NCBI RefSeq assembly: GCF_900109655.1
Contig: NZ_FOAT01000005.1
Span: 126,001 to 190,000, forward strand
DNA from: Hominimerdicola alba
Lineage (GTDB): Bacteria > Bacillota > Clostridia > Oscillospirales > Ruminococcaceae
Direction of reading: 5' to 3'
DNA length: 64,000 bases
A program made the position numbers and the translations under genes. Shown piece by piece: positions 24,154 through 33,121 of the stretch. Positions within the stretch are counted from its first letter, which is position 1. Each line of letters opens with the position of its first letter. The notes under the pieces are model-generated. The model was given only the letters and a program-made list of their open reading frames with translations. It was not told the origin of the DNA and did not search any database.

Positions 24154-24501
24154 ATGATCAAAATAAAAAATCATCTCGGTACTATTGGCGTATCCACCGG
24201 CTATCTCAGACAGCTGATATCCAATACTGCCGAAAATTGCTTCGGCGTTGCGGGACTGAACGCATACGGCGCTAAGCAGGGCGTTAATGCCATGCTCAAA
24301 AGACAGAATACCACTAAAGGCGTGATAATCTCGCAGGACGGCGACGAGCTTGTGGTCGACCTGCATATCACCGTTACATACGGCGTTAATGTGGGCGCTA
24401 TCGTTGACAGCATAATACATAAGGTAAACTACGTGCTGACTAATGAAGCAGGTATAACAGTCAAGTCAGTCAACGTATATGTTGATGAGATGACCGACTG
24501 A
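24154..24501 (+). CDS. Asp23/Gls24-family protein (YloU-like)
   Basis: This 115-aa protein belongs to the Asp23/Gls24 family of small envelope-associated proteins. It begins IKNHLGTIGVSTGYLRQLIS and contains the typical DLHITVTYGVNV segment before a short C-terminal helix. The gene pair with fakA is conserved across Firmicutes (yloU-yloV). The exact function of YloU is not established. A GGGAGG ribosome binding site precedes the ATG, and the pair shares one promoter and ends at the terminator after fakA. Confidence 0.92.
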   Translation: MIKIKNHLGTIGVSTGYLRQLISNTAENCFGVAGLNAYGAKQGVNAMLKRQNTTKGVIISQDGDELVVDLHITVTYGVNVGAIVDSIIHKVNYVLTNEAGITVKSVNVYVDEMTD

Positions 24502-24552
24502 TATTTCGTTGTTATACGGTCTGTCCATATCATAGATTAGGAGGAACTGATA

Positions 24553-26208
24553 GTGATAAACGGAAATATGCTGCGCCGTGCTTTCATCAGCGGTGCGCAC
24601 AGTATCACCAATAAAAAAAGGTCTGTGGACGAACTGAATGTATTCCCCGTTCCCGACGGCGATACAGGCTCAAATATGTCCATGACTATAAATAACTCGG
24701 TCGCTGAACTGGAAAACCTTGACGATAACGTACCTGTAAGCACTGTTGCAAGTACTGCGGCTTCCTGCCTGCTGAGGGGCGCAAGAGGAAACTCGGGCGT
24801 TATACTCTCCCTGATATTCAGGGGATTCTCCAAGGGTCTTGCAGGAAAGACCGAGATGTCTGCCGAAGACCTTGTAAACTCCCTTGAACTGGGTGTTCAG
24901 GGCGCTTATAAATCGGTTATGAAGCCCACAGAGGGCACTATACTCACAGTTGCAAGAGAAGCGGCTGAAAAGGCAAGAGAAACACTTAAATCCACCAATG
25001 ACCCCAGAGCAGTCATGGCAGATGTCTGTGACCAGGCAAAGAAAACTCTGGATAATACACCCAAACTTCTGCCCGCACTGGCTAAGGCAGGCGTTGTTGA
25101 TGCAGGCGGCATGGGACTTCTGATAATCTTCGAGGCTATGCGCGATGTATTCAACGGCGGTGATGTGGTAGTTCAGGAGGCTCAGCCCGCTGAAAAGAAG
25201 ACCACCGAAGCTGAGGGCGCTGTTACGGTAGATACATTCTCGTCCGTAGTAGGACAGTATGATACCGAGATACACTTCACCTACTGCACCGAGATGCTGA
25301 TAACCAAAAAGCCCGACTGTGACGACCCCACCAAGCTGAGAGCTTATCTTGAAACTATCGGCGACTGCGTAGTCGTAGTCGATGACGATGAGATAATCAA
25401 GGTACACGTTCATACCAACAACCCCGGCAAGGCTATCGAGAAAGGCCTTGAATTCGGTTATATAAACTTCCCCAAGGTGGAGAACATGAAGCTCCAGCAC
25501 GAGAAGGAGCAGAAGAAAGCAAAGAGCTCTTTCGTTCCCGCTGAGCAGACCAACGAGTTCGGATTTGTTGCAGTAGCAGCAGGCAACGGTATCGAGACCA
25601 TGTTCAAGGACCTTGGTGTTGACTGTGTTGTAAAGGGCGGTCAGACCATGAACCCCTCCACACAGGATATACTCGAAGCTATCATGAGCTGTCCCGCAAA
25701 GACAGTATTCGTACTGCCCAACAACAAAAACATCATTATGGCGGCAGAACAGGCAGTAAAGCTTGCCGACAGAAAGGTATGCGTGCTCCAGACAAGGACT
25801 ATCCCCCAGGGTATGTCTGCGATGCTGGCGTATGACCCCGATGCCGACTTCAACACTAATCGTATTGAGATGACAGCGGCGATCGAGAGGGTATCCACAG
25901 GACAGATAACCTTTGCGGCGCGTGATTCTGATTACGAGGGACACTCCATCAAGCAGGGTGAGATACTTGCCATGGAGAACGGAAGACTTTCCTTTGTAGA
26001 CAAAGACCTTGCGAAAGCGGCATTCAAGCTGACGAAGAAGCTGGTAAAGGGCGACAGTTCATACATCACCATCATTTACGGTGCAGATGTTACCGATGAT
26101 GCGGCTGAAGCGCTTTATAAGCAGATAAGCAATAAATATTCCAACCTTGATGTAAACCTGATAAACGGCGGACAGCCTGTTTACTACTACATTATTTCAG
26201 TTGAATGA
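24553..26208 (+). CDS. fakA: Fatty acid kinase subunit FakA (DAK2 domain)
   Basis: FakA phosphorylates fatty acids bound to FakB proteins, producing acyl-phosphate for phospholipid synthesis. The 551-aa length is normal. The N-terminal DAK2 kinase domain (about residues 1-195) has the ADP/Mg-binding DGDTGSNMSMT and GARGNSGVILS motifs. A middle domain and a C-terminal DegV-like region follow. The start is GTG at 24553, set by GGAGG eight bases upstream. It follows the Asp23-type gene by 51 bp and is terminated by a strong hairpin. No fakB gene is in the window. Confidence 0.95.
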   Translation: MINGNMLRRAFISGAHSITNKKRSVDELNVFPVPDGDTGSNMSMTINNSVAELENLDDNVPVSTVASTAASCLLRGARGNSGVILSLIFRGFSKGLAGKTEMSAEDLVNSLELGVQGAYKSVMKPTEGTILTVAREAAEKARETLKSTNDPRAVMADVCDQAKKTLDNTPKLLPALAKAGVVDAGGMGLLIIFEAMRDVFNGGDVVVQEAQPAEKKTTEAEGAVTVDTFSSVVGQYDTEIHFTYCTEMLITKKPDCDDPTKLRAYLETIGDCVVVVDDDEIIKVHVHTNNPGKAIEKGLEFGYINFPKVENMKLQHEKEQKKAKSSFVPAEQTNEFGFVAVAAGNGIETMFKDLGVDCVVKGGQTMNPSTQDILEAIMSCPAKTVFVLPNNKNIIMAAEQAVKLADRKVCVLQTRTIPQGMSAMLAYDPDADFNTNRIEMTAAIERVSTGQITFAARDSDYEGHSIKQGEILAMENGRLSFVDKDLAKAAFKLTKKLVKGDSSYITIIYGADVTDDAAEALYKQISNKYSNLDVNLINGGQPVYYYIISVE

Positions 26209-26214
26209 TAATAG

Positions 26215-26244
26215 AAGCACCTCCGAGACCGGGGGTGCTTTTTT
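26215..26244 (+). terminator. Terminator after fakA
   Basis: AGCACCTCCG/GGGGGTGCT-type stem followed by six T. Confidence 0.85.
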
Positions 26245-26295
26245 GCGGCAAATTTAGCGGAGAGTGTGTGGAAACTGCCAAGGAAGAGAGCTTTT

Positions 26296-26419
26296 CGCGG
26301 AAACAAACCTGCGCACCAAACAAACTATGCCGCGAATCAAAGCGCGCGGTTTATGCGACTGCGTCGGCATATGCCTCGCGCTTTGTCTCTTTGGCATTTT
26401 CCGCTAGTTTGTTTCCGCG
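26296..26419. repeat. Nested palindromes with 44-bp GC-rich repeat, copy 1
   Basis: A perfect 13-bp inverted repeat (CGCGGAAACAAAC at 26296-26308, GTTTGTTTCCGCG at 26407-26419) encloses the 44-bp palindromic repeat at 26339-26382 and its right arm GTCTCTTTGGC. The 44-bp core recurs exactly at 46924-46967. It lies between the fakA terminator and the convergent feo operon. Confidence 0.8.
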
Positions 26420-26431
26420 CCCCACCAATCT

Positions 26432-26572
26432 CTACATCTTCCCGTGACACTGCGAACAATCTCCACAGCACTCCGAACAGCTGCACTTTCCGCGGTTCCT
26501 GAAACAGTGTACTCCAGCTCCCGCCACCGCCGAGATTATCAGCGTCAGAAGCACTATATCCACAATGCTCAT
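26432..26572 (-). CDS. FeoB-associated Cys-rich membrane mini-protein
   Basis: This 46-aa protein begins MSIVDIVLLTLIISAVAG, a single membrane helix. A short cytoplasmic-type tail with six cysteines and a histidine follows (KCSCSECCGDCSQCHGK). This matches the small cysteine-rich proteins encoded after feoB in many anaerobes. They are thought to assist ferrous iron transport, but the mechanism is not known. The ATG starts one base after the feoB stop codon, so translation is probably coupled. The ORF is too short for routine gene calling. Confidence 0.85.
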   Translation of the reverse strand: MSIVDIVLLTLIISAVAGAGVHCFRNRGKCSCSECCGDCSQCHGKM

Positions 26573-26573
26573 A

Positions 26574-28925
26574 TCACACACCTCCGAATGCCATGCCGAT
26601 AAGTCTTACTGCCAGCGCCGCGCCCCAGGCTATGGCACACTGCCAGATTATCAGCGTCAGCGCCCATTTTTTGCCAAGTTCCCTCTTTACCGCCGCAATC
26701 GCCGCAACACAAGGAGTATACAGCAGTGAGAACACCAGCAGACAAGCCGCGCCAAGAGTTGTCAGCGCACTGCCTACGTCCCCCGAGAACAGCACTTCCA
26801 GCGTGGATACCACGCTCTCCTTAGCCATAAATCCGCTTATCAGCGAGGTCACTATCCTCCAGTCACCCAGACCGATAGGTGCAAACAGCGGTGAAAGCAA
26901 TCCTGCCGCTGCCGCAAGTATGCTCTTTTCCGAATCCTCCACCATGTGCAGGTTCATATCAAAGCTTTGCAGGAACCATATCACCACCGAAGCTATCAGT
27001 ATCACCGAGAACGCCCTTTGCAGGAAATCCTTGGCTTTATCCCACAGCAGCTGACCCACGTTCTTCGCCGCAGGCATACGGTAGTTGGGAAGTTCCATCA
27101 CGAAAGGCACAGCCTCGCCCTTGAATACCGTGACTTTGTATATGCACGCCACAAATATTCCCGAAAGTATGCCCAGCAGGTAAAGCCCGATAAGTATCCC
27201 CGCGCTTTTACCGGGGAAGAATGCCGCCGCAAAAAAGGCGTATATCGGCAGTTTTGCAGTACAGCTCATAAACGGTGTGAGCAGTATCGTCATTTTTCTG
27301 TCGCGCTCACTTGGCAGTGTTCTGGTGGACATTACCGCAGGCACGGTACAGCCGAAGCCTATCAGCAGGGGCACGATACTTCTTCCCGAAAGTCCTATCT
27401 TTCTCAGCGCCTTATCCATGAAGAACGCCACACGCGCGATATATCCGCTGTCTTCAAGCAGTGATAGGAAGAAAAACAGCGTAACGATTATGGGCAGAAA
27501 ACTCAGCACACTGCCAACGCCCGCGAATATTCCCTTTACCAGCAGGCTGTGGATAACTTCGTTGACTCCCGCCCTTTTCATAGCGCCATCCGCCAGAGCA
27601 ATGAGCTTGTCTATGCCCTTTTCCATCAGCCCTTGCAGACCCGCGCCTATCACGCCGAAAGTCAGCCAGAAGACCAATGCCATTATGGCGATGAATGAGG
27701 GTATCGCCGTGAATCTGCCTGTCAGCACCTTGTCTATCTTTCTGCTTCGGATATGCTCCTTGCTCTCATGGGGTCGCTTCACCGTTTCAGTGCATACCTT
27801 ATGTATGAAAGCGAACCTCATATCCGCGATAGCCGCACTGCGGTCAAGACCTCTTTCCTTTTCCATCTGTGCAACGATATGGTCAACTGCATCTATCTCG
27901 TTCTGTTCAAGGCAGAGCTGTTTCATCACCAGTTCGTCGCCCTCTATCACCTTGCTAGCCGCAAATCTTACGGGAAGTCCTGCGCGGGTGGCGTGGTCTT
28001 CTATCAAGCAGGCGATGCCGTGCAGACATCTGTGTACCGCGCCGCCGCTGTCTTTCTCGTCACAGAGATCCTGCCTCTCAGGTTTTTCCTGATAACGCGC
28101 AACGTGTTCGGCATGGTCGATAAGTTCATCAACACCCGAATTTTTAGCCGCTGATATCGGCACCACAGGCACGCCCAGCATAGCTTCCATCTCGTTGATA
28201 TCCACGCTTCCGCCGTTGGCTGTCAGCTCGTCCATCATATTCAGCGCCACCACCATGGGCACGTCCATCTCGATAAGCTGCATTGTCAGGTACAGATTTC
28301 GCTCGATGTTGGTAGCGTCCACGATATTGATTATACCTCTGGGCTTTTCGTCCAGCACGAAGCTTCTGCTGACTACCTCCTCAGCGGTATATGGCGACAT
28401 GGAATATATTCCCGGCAGGTCAGTCACGCGGGTATTGGGACAGCCCTTGATAGGTCCGTCCTTGCGGTCCACCGTTACTCCGGGGAAGTTGCCCACGTGC
28501 TGGTTCGAGCCTGTCAGCCTGTTGAAAAGCGTGGTCTTTCCGCTGTTCTGATTGCCCACCAGTGCAAATGTCAGCTTTACGCTATCGGGCAGAGGTTCGG
28601 GCTTTTCGGGGTGGGCTTCATGGAAACGTCCGCCCTCACCCAGTCCGGGGTGCTCGCGCTTTTTCTTTCTCGGCTTTTCCTTAACTGCTCCCTCTTCTTT
28701 AGAAAGCTCCTCGACCTTGATCTCCGCCGCGTCAGCCAGACGCAGACTCAGTGAATATCCGTGGATAAGCAGTTCCATGGGGTCTCCCAGCGGAGCGTAC
28801 TTTACCACCTTGACCTCAGCCCCGGGTATCACGCCCATATCCAGAAAATGCTGCCTGAGCGCGCCCTCTCCGCCGACCTCGGTTATCACCGCTTTCTTGC
28901 CTATCTGCAATTCTTTGAGTGTCAT
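26574..28925 (-). CDS. feoB: Ferrous iron transporter FeoB with fused FeoA domain
   Basis: This 783-aa protein imports Fe2+ across the membrane. An N-terminal FeoA/SH3-like domain (about residues 1-75, with RQHFLDMGVIPGAEV) is fused through a charged linker to the FeoB G domain. The G-protein motifs are G1 GNQNSGKT (about residues 123-130), G2 GVTVD, G3 DLPG and G4 NMMD. The C-terminal half holds two Gate-type membrane repeats, with the conserved GCTVPA segment. FeoA and FeoB are separate proteins in many bacteria, and the fusion is found in some Firmicutes. GGAAGG lies before the ATG. A promoter with a possible metal-regulator site lies upstream. Confidence 0.96.
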   Translation of the reverse strand: MTLKELQIGKKAVITEVGGEGALRQHFLDMGVIPGAEVKVVKYAPLGDPMELLIHGYSLSLRLADAAEIKVEELSKEEGAVKEKPRKKKREHPGLGEGGRFHEAHPEKPEPLPDSVKLTFALVGNQNSGKTTLFNRLTGSNQHVGNFPGVTVDRKDGPIKGCPNTRVTDLPGIYSMSPYTAEEVVSRSFVLDEKPRGIINIVDATNIERNLYLTMQLIEMDVPMVVALNMMDELTANGGSVDINEMEAMLGVPVVPISAAKNSGVDELIDHAEHVARYQEKPERQDLCDEKDSGGAVHRCLHGIACLIEDHATRAGLPVRFAASKVIEGDELVMKQLCLEQNEIDAVDHIVAQMEKERGLDRSAAIADMRFAFIHKVCTETVKRPHESKEHIRSRKIDKVLTGRFTAIPSFIAIMALVFWLTFGVIGAGLQGLMEKGIDKLIALADGAMKRAGVNEVIHSLLVKGIFAGVGSVLSFLPIIVTLFFFLSLLEDSGYIARVAFFMDKALRKIGLSGRSIVPLLIGFGCTVPAVMSTRTLPSERDRKMTILLTPFMSCTAKLPIYAFFAAAFFPGKSAGILIGLYLLGILSGIFVACIYKVTVFKGEAVPFVMELPNYRMPAAKNVGQLLWDKAKDFLQRAFSVILIASVVIWFLQSFDMNLHMVEDSEKSILAAAAGLLSPLFAPIGLGDWRIVTSLISGFMAKESVVSTLEVLFSGDVGSALTTLGAACLLVFSLLYTPCVAAIAAVKRELGKKWALTLIIWQCAIAWGAALAVRLIGMAFGGV

Positions 28926-29006
28926 TCCTAATTACCTTCCTTAAACGAACTTCCCTGTTTGCTATAATTATGCGAACAGCCTGTCCGATATGCATTGTTA
29001 TAATCG

Positions 29007-29064
29007 TCTAACCCAGTTTACCTTAACTAACTTTTATTATAGCACTTCACTTTTCCTTTTGCAA
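29007..29064 (-). promoter_or_regulatory. feoB promoter with possible metalloregulator site
   Basis: Minus-strand TTGCAA (29059-29064) and TATAAT (29036-29041), 17-bp spacer. Immediately downstream, GTTAGTTAAGG and GGGTTAGAC form a repeated GTTAG pattern that loosely resembles a DtxR-type iron box. The operator call is weak. Confidence 0.5.
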
Positions 29065-29108
29065 TAGCAGAGTGGAAATTTAATTTTTTATTTACATTTC
29101 CCGATATC

Positions 29109-29143
29109 AAAAAAGCCGAATGACCCACGCCATTCAGCTTTTT
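29109..29143 (-). terminator. Terminator after tgt
   Basis: GCCGAATG/CATTCAGC stem flanked by A- and T-runs, able to act in both directions. It ends the tgt operon. Confidence 0.75.
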
Positions 29144-29166
29144 ATCATATCAATATGTTATTTGTA

Positions 29167-30315
29167 TCACTCGCCGTCGGGAAGTCTCTGCGCCAACTTA
29201 GCGGAATACTCTGCCCTGAATGCACCGAAGCGTCCCTCGTCAAGGGCTTCACGCATACGCTCGGTGAGGGTGTTGTAGAAATACAGGTTGTGCATAACAG
29301 CCAGCCTGCCACCCAGCTGCTCCTCGGATTTGAACAGATGCCTTACATAAGCCCTGCTGAAATTCCTGCAGCAGGGACAGTCGCACTGTGGGTCAACAGG
29401 ACGGTCATCTGTTTCAAAGCGCTTGTTTTCGATATGTATGATACCGTTCCAAGTGAACATAGTACCGTGGCGGGCATTTCGGCTTGGCATTACACAGTCG
29501 AAGAAATCTATGCCGCGGTAAACAGCTTCGATAAGATTCGAGGGCGTACCAACACCCATAAGATAACGGGGCTTGTCCTTGGGCATATAAGGCTCGACCT
29601 GCTCGATAACGTGGTACATTATCTCCGTAGGCTCACCAACCGCAAGTCCGCCGATAGCGAAGCCTGCACAGTAGTCAAGCTCGCGGATAGTCTTCATATG
29701 CTCGATACGCAGGTCATCGTATGTACAGCCCTGATTTATGCCGAAAAGCAGCTGATCGCGGTTTATGGTCTCTTCAAGGGAGTTGAGCCTTTTCATCTCC
29801 GCGATGCACCTGTGCAGCCACCTTGTGGTGCGCTCGCAGGAACGCTTTGAGTAATTGTACTCCGCAGGATTTTCAACGCATTCATCAAAAGCCATAGCGA
29901 TAGTTGATGCCAGATGGGACTGTATCTGCATACTTTCCTCGGGTCCCATGAATATCTTTCTGCCGTCAACATGGCTGTTGAAGTACACGCCCTCTTCCTT
30001 TATGCGCCTTAGCTTTGCAAGGGAGAACACCTGAAATCCGCCGCTGTCGGTGAGTATGGGCTTATCCCAGTTCATGAACTTGTGAAGTCCGCCCATCTTG
30101 TATATCACATCGTCCCCGGGACGAACATGAAGATGATAGGTATTGCAGAGCTCCACCTGTGTTTTCAGCTCATTTTTAAGGTCAATGGAAGACACTCCGC
30201 CCTTTATCGCCGCGGAAGTTCCCACGTTCATGAAAACGGGAGTCTGTATAGTCCCGTGAACTGTCTTGAATTCACCGCGTCTTGCGGCACCCTCTTGCTT
30301 TAATAACTTGAACAT
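29167..30315 (-). CDS. tgt: tRNA-guanine transglycosylase
   Basis: Tgt exchanges guanine 34 in GUN anticodons for the queuosine precursor preQ1 (or a queuine-type base). The 382-aa protein has the nucleophilic aspartate in FDCVMPSRNARHG, the substrate-binding GGFQVFSL motif, and the zinc site CDCPCCRNFSRAYVRHL at the C-terminus. No queuosine biosynthesis genes are nearby, so the base may come from elsewhere in the genome or be salvaged. It is the last gene of an operon with a Nudix hydrolase (27 bp upstream) and a membrane protein. Confidence 0.96.
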   Translation of the reverse strand: MFKLLKQEGAARRGEFKTVHGTIQTPVFMNVGTSAAIKGGVSSIDLKNELKTQVELCNTYHLHVRPGDDVIYKMGGLHKFMNWDKPILTDSGGFQVFSLAKLRRIKEEGVYFNSHVDGRKIFMGPEESMQIQSHLASTIAMAFDECVENPAEYNYSKRSCERTTRWLHRCIAEMKRLNSLEETINRDQLLFGINQGCTYDDLRIEHMKTIRELDYCAGFAIGGLAVGEPTEIMYHVIEQVEPYMPKDKPRYLMGVGTPSNLIEAVYRGIDFFDCVMPSRNARHGTMFTWNGIIHIENKRFETDDRPVDPQCDCPCCRNFSRAYVRHLFKSEEQLGGRLAVMHNLYFYNTLTERMREALDEGRFGAFRAEYSAKLAQRLPDGE

Positions 30316-30341
30316 AGCTACCTCATTTACTTTTATCTATA

Positions 30342-30824
30342 TTATCTGTCATCTGTTACGATATGTCTTACGCCCTCAAAAGGCTCAAAAAGCTCTGTCC
30401 TGAAAAACTCGGGATAGAACTGCCTTTTTTCGGTCATCGGGTCTATCCAGCAAAGATGCTCGGTGGTATCCCCCTCTTTGAAATCCATACCCACAGGCTC
30501 AAAATCCTCGGGCACTTTCATATAAAAATAGTAAGCCACCTCGTAAATAAGCTTGCCCTCATGCGGCTCAGCATCACCGTAAAAATAGTTCTCCTGAATG
30601 AACCCCAGTCTGTCGATATCCAGCTTAACGCCAGTTTCTTCAAACACCTCGCGGACTATCGCCTGCTCGGCAGTCTCGCCGAATTTGACCCGTCCGCCCA
30701 CGGTGTAAAGATAATCCGAATGATCATTGCAAGCCATCAGCAGACAACCGTTCTTCGGTATTATGGCGCATACACGGATATTTATAAGCCCGTCACCGCA
30801 TACCGCGGTCATATCCTCGTTCAT
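30342..30824 (-). CDS. Nudix hydrolase
   Basis: This 160-aa protein has a complete Nudix box, GRVKFGETAEQAIVREVF followed by EETG (about residues 44-66), so it should hydrolyse a nucleoside diphosphate linked to some moiety. The substrate cannot be deduced. It lies between the membrane protein (9-bp gap) and tgt in one operon. The start at 30824 gives a normal family length. Confidence 0.92.
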   Translation of the reverse strand: MNEDMTAVCGDGLINIRVCAIIPKNGCLLMACNDHSDYLYTVGGRVKFGETAEQAIVREVFEETGVKLDIDRLGFIQENYFYGDAEPHEGKLIYEVAYYFYMKVPEDFEPVGMDFKEGDTTEHLCWIDPMTEKRQFYPEFFRTELFEPFEGVRHIVTDDR

Positions 30825-30833
30825 ACCGACCTC

Positions 30834-31457
30834 TCAATTTCTCGCATATCTGCCGTCAAAAGCAAACAATTTCTTGACTTCCATAAACTGCTGTATCCGC
30901 TTTTCCTCGTTCCTGCCTGTGAGCCTTTTTATGATAACGAATCCGTCACCCGAACCGCCCGAGATATCCATAGCGGCATAATAAACTTTCAAGCCCTTGT
31001 TATCCATCTCTTTGATGTAAACATTTTTCACATCACACAGTCTAAAAAGCTGACCGTCCGTATCAAAAACATACTCACTGCCCAGATATATGCTGCTGCC
31101 GTTTATCCTGCGGGCAGTTTTCATATCGCTGTATATCCTCTCAGCCCCGTCTTCTTCAACGACTTTCTGAAAGTTTATCATCGCAGGGAATGGCTTGCTG
31201 CCGTAAAAGCACAGCATCGAAAGACCGAAAAGCAGTGATATTATCATCAGCACCATTAGCTTGGTCTTATCCTCTGTGTACTGCATACCAACATAGAACA
31301 CCACCGCAAAGATAAGCCCGCCTGCAAGACCTGCTATCTTAGCACGCCATATCCCCGCACTGCTGTATCTGGCTGACATTCCAAGAAATCTGTCTATCTC
31401 GCCGTACATCTCTTTTTCACTCTCGCCGGTAAACGGGAGCTCCATCTTGCTTTTCAT
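30834..31457 (-). CDS. Membrane protein of unknown function
   Basis: This protein of 207 aa has a soluble N-terminal 45 residues, a pair of membrane helices (about residues 46-65 and 73-90, including LMVLMIISLLFGLSMLCFYG), and a soluble beta-rich C-terminal domain with YLGSEYVFDTDGQLFRL. The family is not recognised. The layout resembles PH-like/YcxB-type membrane proteins. I chose ATG at 31457, preceded by AGGAG. The longer frame to 31544 has no ribosome binding site. It is first in the operon with the Nudix and tgt genes. Confidence 0.7.
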   Translation of the reverse strand: MKSKMELPFTGESEKEMYGEIDRFLGMSARYSSAGIWRAKIAGLAGGLIFAVVFYVGMQYTEDKTKLMVLMIISLLFGLSMLCFYGSKPFPAMINFQKVVEEDGAERIYSDMKTARRINGSSIYLGSEYVFDTDGQLFRLCDVKNVYIKEMDNKGLKVYYAAMDISGGSGDGFVIIKRLTGRNEEKRIQQFMEVKKLFAFDGRYARN

Positions 31458-31552
31458 GATTTTTTCTCCTGTTGTCTTTTGTCCTTTATATCGGGATATT
31501 TCTCTCTTTTTATAACGCAGTATTCCCCGACCGCGACACTGCATTTCTATAT

Positions 31553-31581
31553 ATTATAGCACATCACAAAAAAAATTGCAA
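31553..31581 (-). promoter_or_regulatory. Promoter of the membrane protein-Nudix-tgt operon
   Basis: Minus-strand TTGCAA (31576-31581) and TATAAT (31553-31558), 17-bp spacer. It is divergent from the spoVAD promoter, only a few bases away. Confidence 0.7.
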
Positions 31582-31586
31582 CAAAC

Positions 31587-31615
31587 GAATATTAAATATT
31601 TTTCCGCTCATACTA
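31587..31615 (+). promoter_or_regulatory. Sigma-G-like forespore promoter of spoVAD
   Basis: GAATA (31587-31591) and CATACTA (31609-31615) are 17 bp apart, an excellent fit to the known sigma-G promoter pattern, and lie 22 bp ahead of spoVAD. Confidence 0.7.
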
Positions 31616-31637
31616 TCCTCAAAACGGAGATGATACC

Positions 31638-32654
31638 ATGCACAAAGCAACAACGATATTCCCCGCACCGCCCTCCATAATCACTTCGGCGGCTGTGGGC
31701 GGTAAAAAAGAAAACGAAGGTCCCTACGGACAATACTTCGACAAGATCAACGATGATCCCTATTTTACGCGGGAGACCTACGAGGAGGGCGAGAGCCAGC
31801 TCCAGAAGCAGGCTGTGCGCATAGCCCTTGAAAAATCGGGACTAAAGGAGGAAGACATTGATGTTCTCATCGGCGGCGATCTTCTCAACCAGTGCGTCGG
31901 CACCACATACGGGCTCAGGGACTACAACCTGCCCTTTCTCGGCATTTACGCCGCCTGCTCGACTATGTCAGAGGGGCTTCTGCTGGCTTCCATGCTGGCG
32001 GCGGGGGGATTTGCGGACATCGCAATGGCTGTCACCTCATCACACTTCTGCACCGCTGAAAGACAGTACCGTATGCCCCTCAACTACGGCGGACAGCGTC
32101 CCCCTACCGCCCAGTGGACAGCTACCGCAGGGGGAGCCCTTGCTGTGTCCCCCAAGGGAAATGCGCCCTATGTACGGGGCGTGACCATCGGGCGGATAGT
32201 TGATATGGGTGTGACTGACGCAAACAACATGGGTGCCGCCATGGCTCCCGCGGCTTATTCTACTATACGTGAATTCTTCCGTGATACAGGTATGAGCCCC
32301 TCTGATTTCGACCATATAATCACAGGCGACCTGGGAAAAGTCGGCAGCAGACTGCTGTGCCAGATGGGCGATGATGACGGCATTGATATCCGCTCCCGCC
32401 ACCTTGACTGCGGGCTGATGATATACGACAGCGAAAGTCAGGACGTTCACGCAGGCGGAAGCGGCTGTGGCTGTGCGGCAAGTATGCTCTGCGGATACTT
32501 TGTCCCTGAGCTTAAAAGCGGCAGACTGAAAAATATCCTCTTTGCCGCCACAGGGGCTTTACTATCACCCACAGTCAGCCAGCAGGGAGAAAGCATACCC
32601 TCGGTGAGCCATATGGTGTGGCTTTCATCGGAGAAAGGAAGTGGGCAGGAATGA
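31638..32654 (+). CDS. spoVAD: Stage V sporulation protein AD
   Basis: SpoVAD is a thiolase-fold protein that binds dipicolinic acid and is needed for its uptake into spores. The 338-aa protein matches the family throughout, with PSIITSAAVGGKKENEGP at the start, IYAACSTMSEGLLLAS in the centre and the GSGCGCAAS segment near the C-terminus. CGGAG lies eight bases before the ATG. It overlaps spoVAE by four bases (ATGA). A sigma-G-like promoter lies upstream, implying expression in the forespore. No spoVAC gene is adjacent. Confidence 0.95.
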   Translation: MHKATTIFPAPPSIITSAAVGGKKENEGPYGQYFDKINDDPYFTRETYEEGESQLQKQAVRIALEKSGLKEEDIDVLIGGDLLNQCVGTTYGLRDYNLPFLGIYAACSTMSEGLLLASMLAAGGFADIAMAVTSSHFCTAERQYRMPLNYGGQRPPTAQWTATAGGALAVSPKGNAPYVRGVTIGRIVDMGVTDANNMGAAMAPAAYSTIREFFRDTGMSPSDFDHIITGDLGKVGSRLLCQMGDDDGIDIRSRHLDCGLMIYDSESQDVHAGGSGCGCAASMLCGYFVPELKSGRLKNILFAATGALLSPTVSQQGESIPSVSHMVWLSSEKGSGQE

Positions 32655-33007
32655 TATATCTCTATGCGTTTTTAGTCGGCGGCATACTCTGCGCCATAGG
32701 TCAGCTTCTGATAGACTTCACCAAACTGACCCCCGCCCGTATACTGACCGCTTATGTGGTCGCGGGAGTAGTTCTGGGCGGTCTGGGGATATACGGCAAG
32801 CTCCGCGATATAGCGGGCTGTGGTGCAAGCGTTCCCCTGACAGGCTTCGGGTCACTTATGGCTGAGGGTGTCCGCCGCGAGATAGAAGACAAAGGCTTCC
32901 TCGGCATCTTCACGGGAGGTCTCACCGCAGGTGCAGGAGGTATAGCCGCCGCTATGCTCTTTGCTTTTCTCGCATCACTGGTATTCCGCAGCAAAGGCAG
33001 AGAGTGA
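32651..33007 (+). CDS. spoVAE: Stage V sporulation protein AE
   Basis: This 118-aa membrane protein is the SpoVAE component of the dipicolinate channel in the spore inner membrane. It begins MIYLYAFLVGGILCAIGQLL and contains the conserved LTPARILTAYVVAGVVLGG and TGFGSLMAEG segments. The ATG overlaps the spoVAD stop codon (ATGA) and GGCAGGA provides a weak ribosome binding site. Upstream in-frame codons from 32618 lie inside spoVAD and were not used. SpoVAC, usually encoded beside them, is not present here. Confidence 0.93.
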   Translation: MIYLYAFLVGGILCAIGQLLIDFTKLTPARILTAYVVAGVVLGGLGIYGKLRDIAGCGASVPLTGFGSLMAEGVRREIEDKGFLGIFTGGLTAGAGGIAAAMLFAFLASLVFRSKGRE

Positions 33008-33092
33008 GCTGCTATCGGAATAATAATGAATAACAGCCGTCCCGCAGAAGAGGGATATTTTTGATAATTTGATAAAAATAAGCCAAAACCTC

Positions 33093-33121
33093 TTGATTTT
33101 TTTGCCGTGATATTATATAAT
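33093..33121 (+). promoter_or_regulatory. pgk promoter and leader
   Basis: TTGATT (33093-33098) and TATAAT (33116-33121), 17-bp spacer. A leader of about 115 nt follows before the pgk start, with a short AACGAC/GTCGTT hairpin (33146-33178). A weak terminator-like hairpin (33034-33058) separates this from spoVAE. Confidence 0.7.

Noticed and set aside
32618-32650. Longer spoVAE start at 32618
   Set aside because: It lies inside spoVAD. The ATGA overlap start at 32651 fits the family length.
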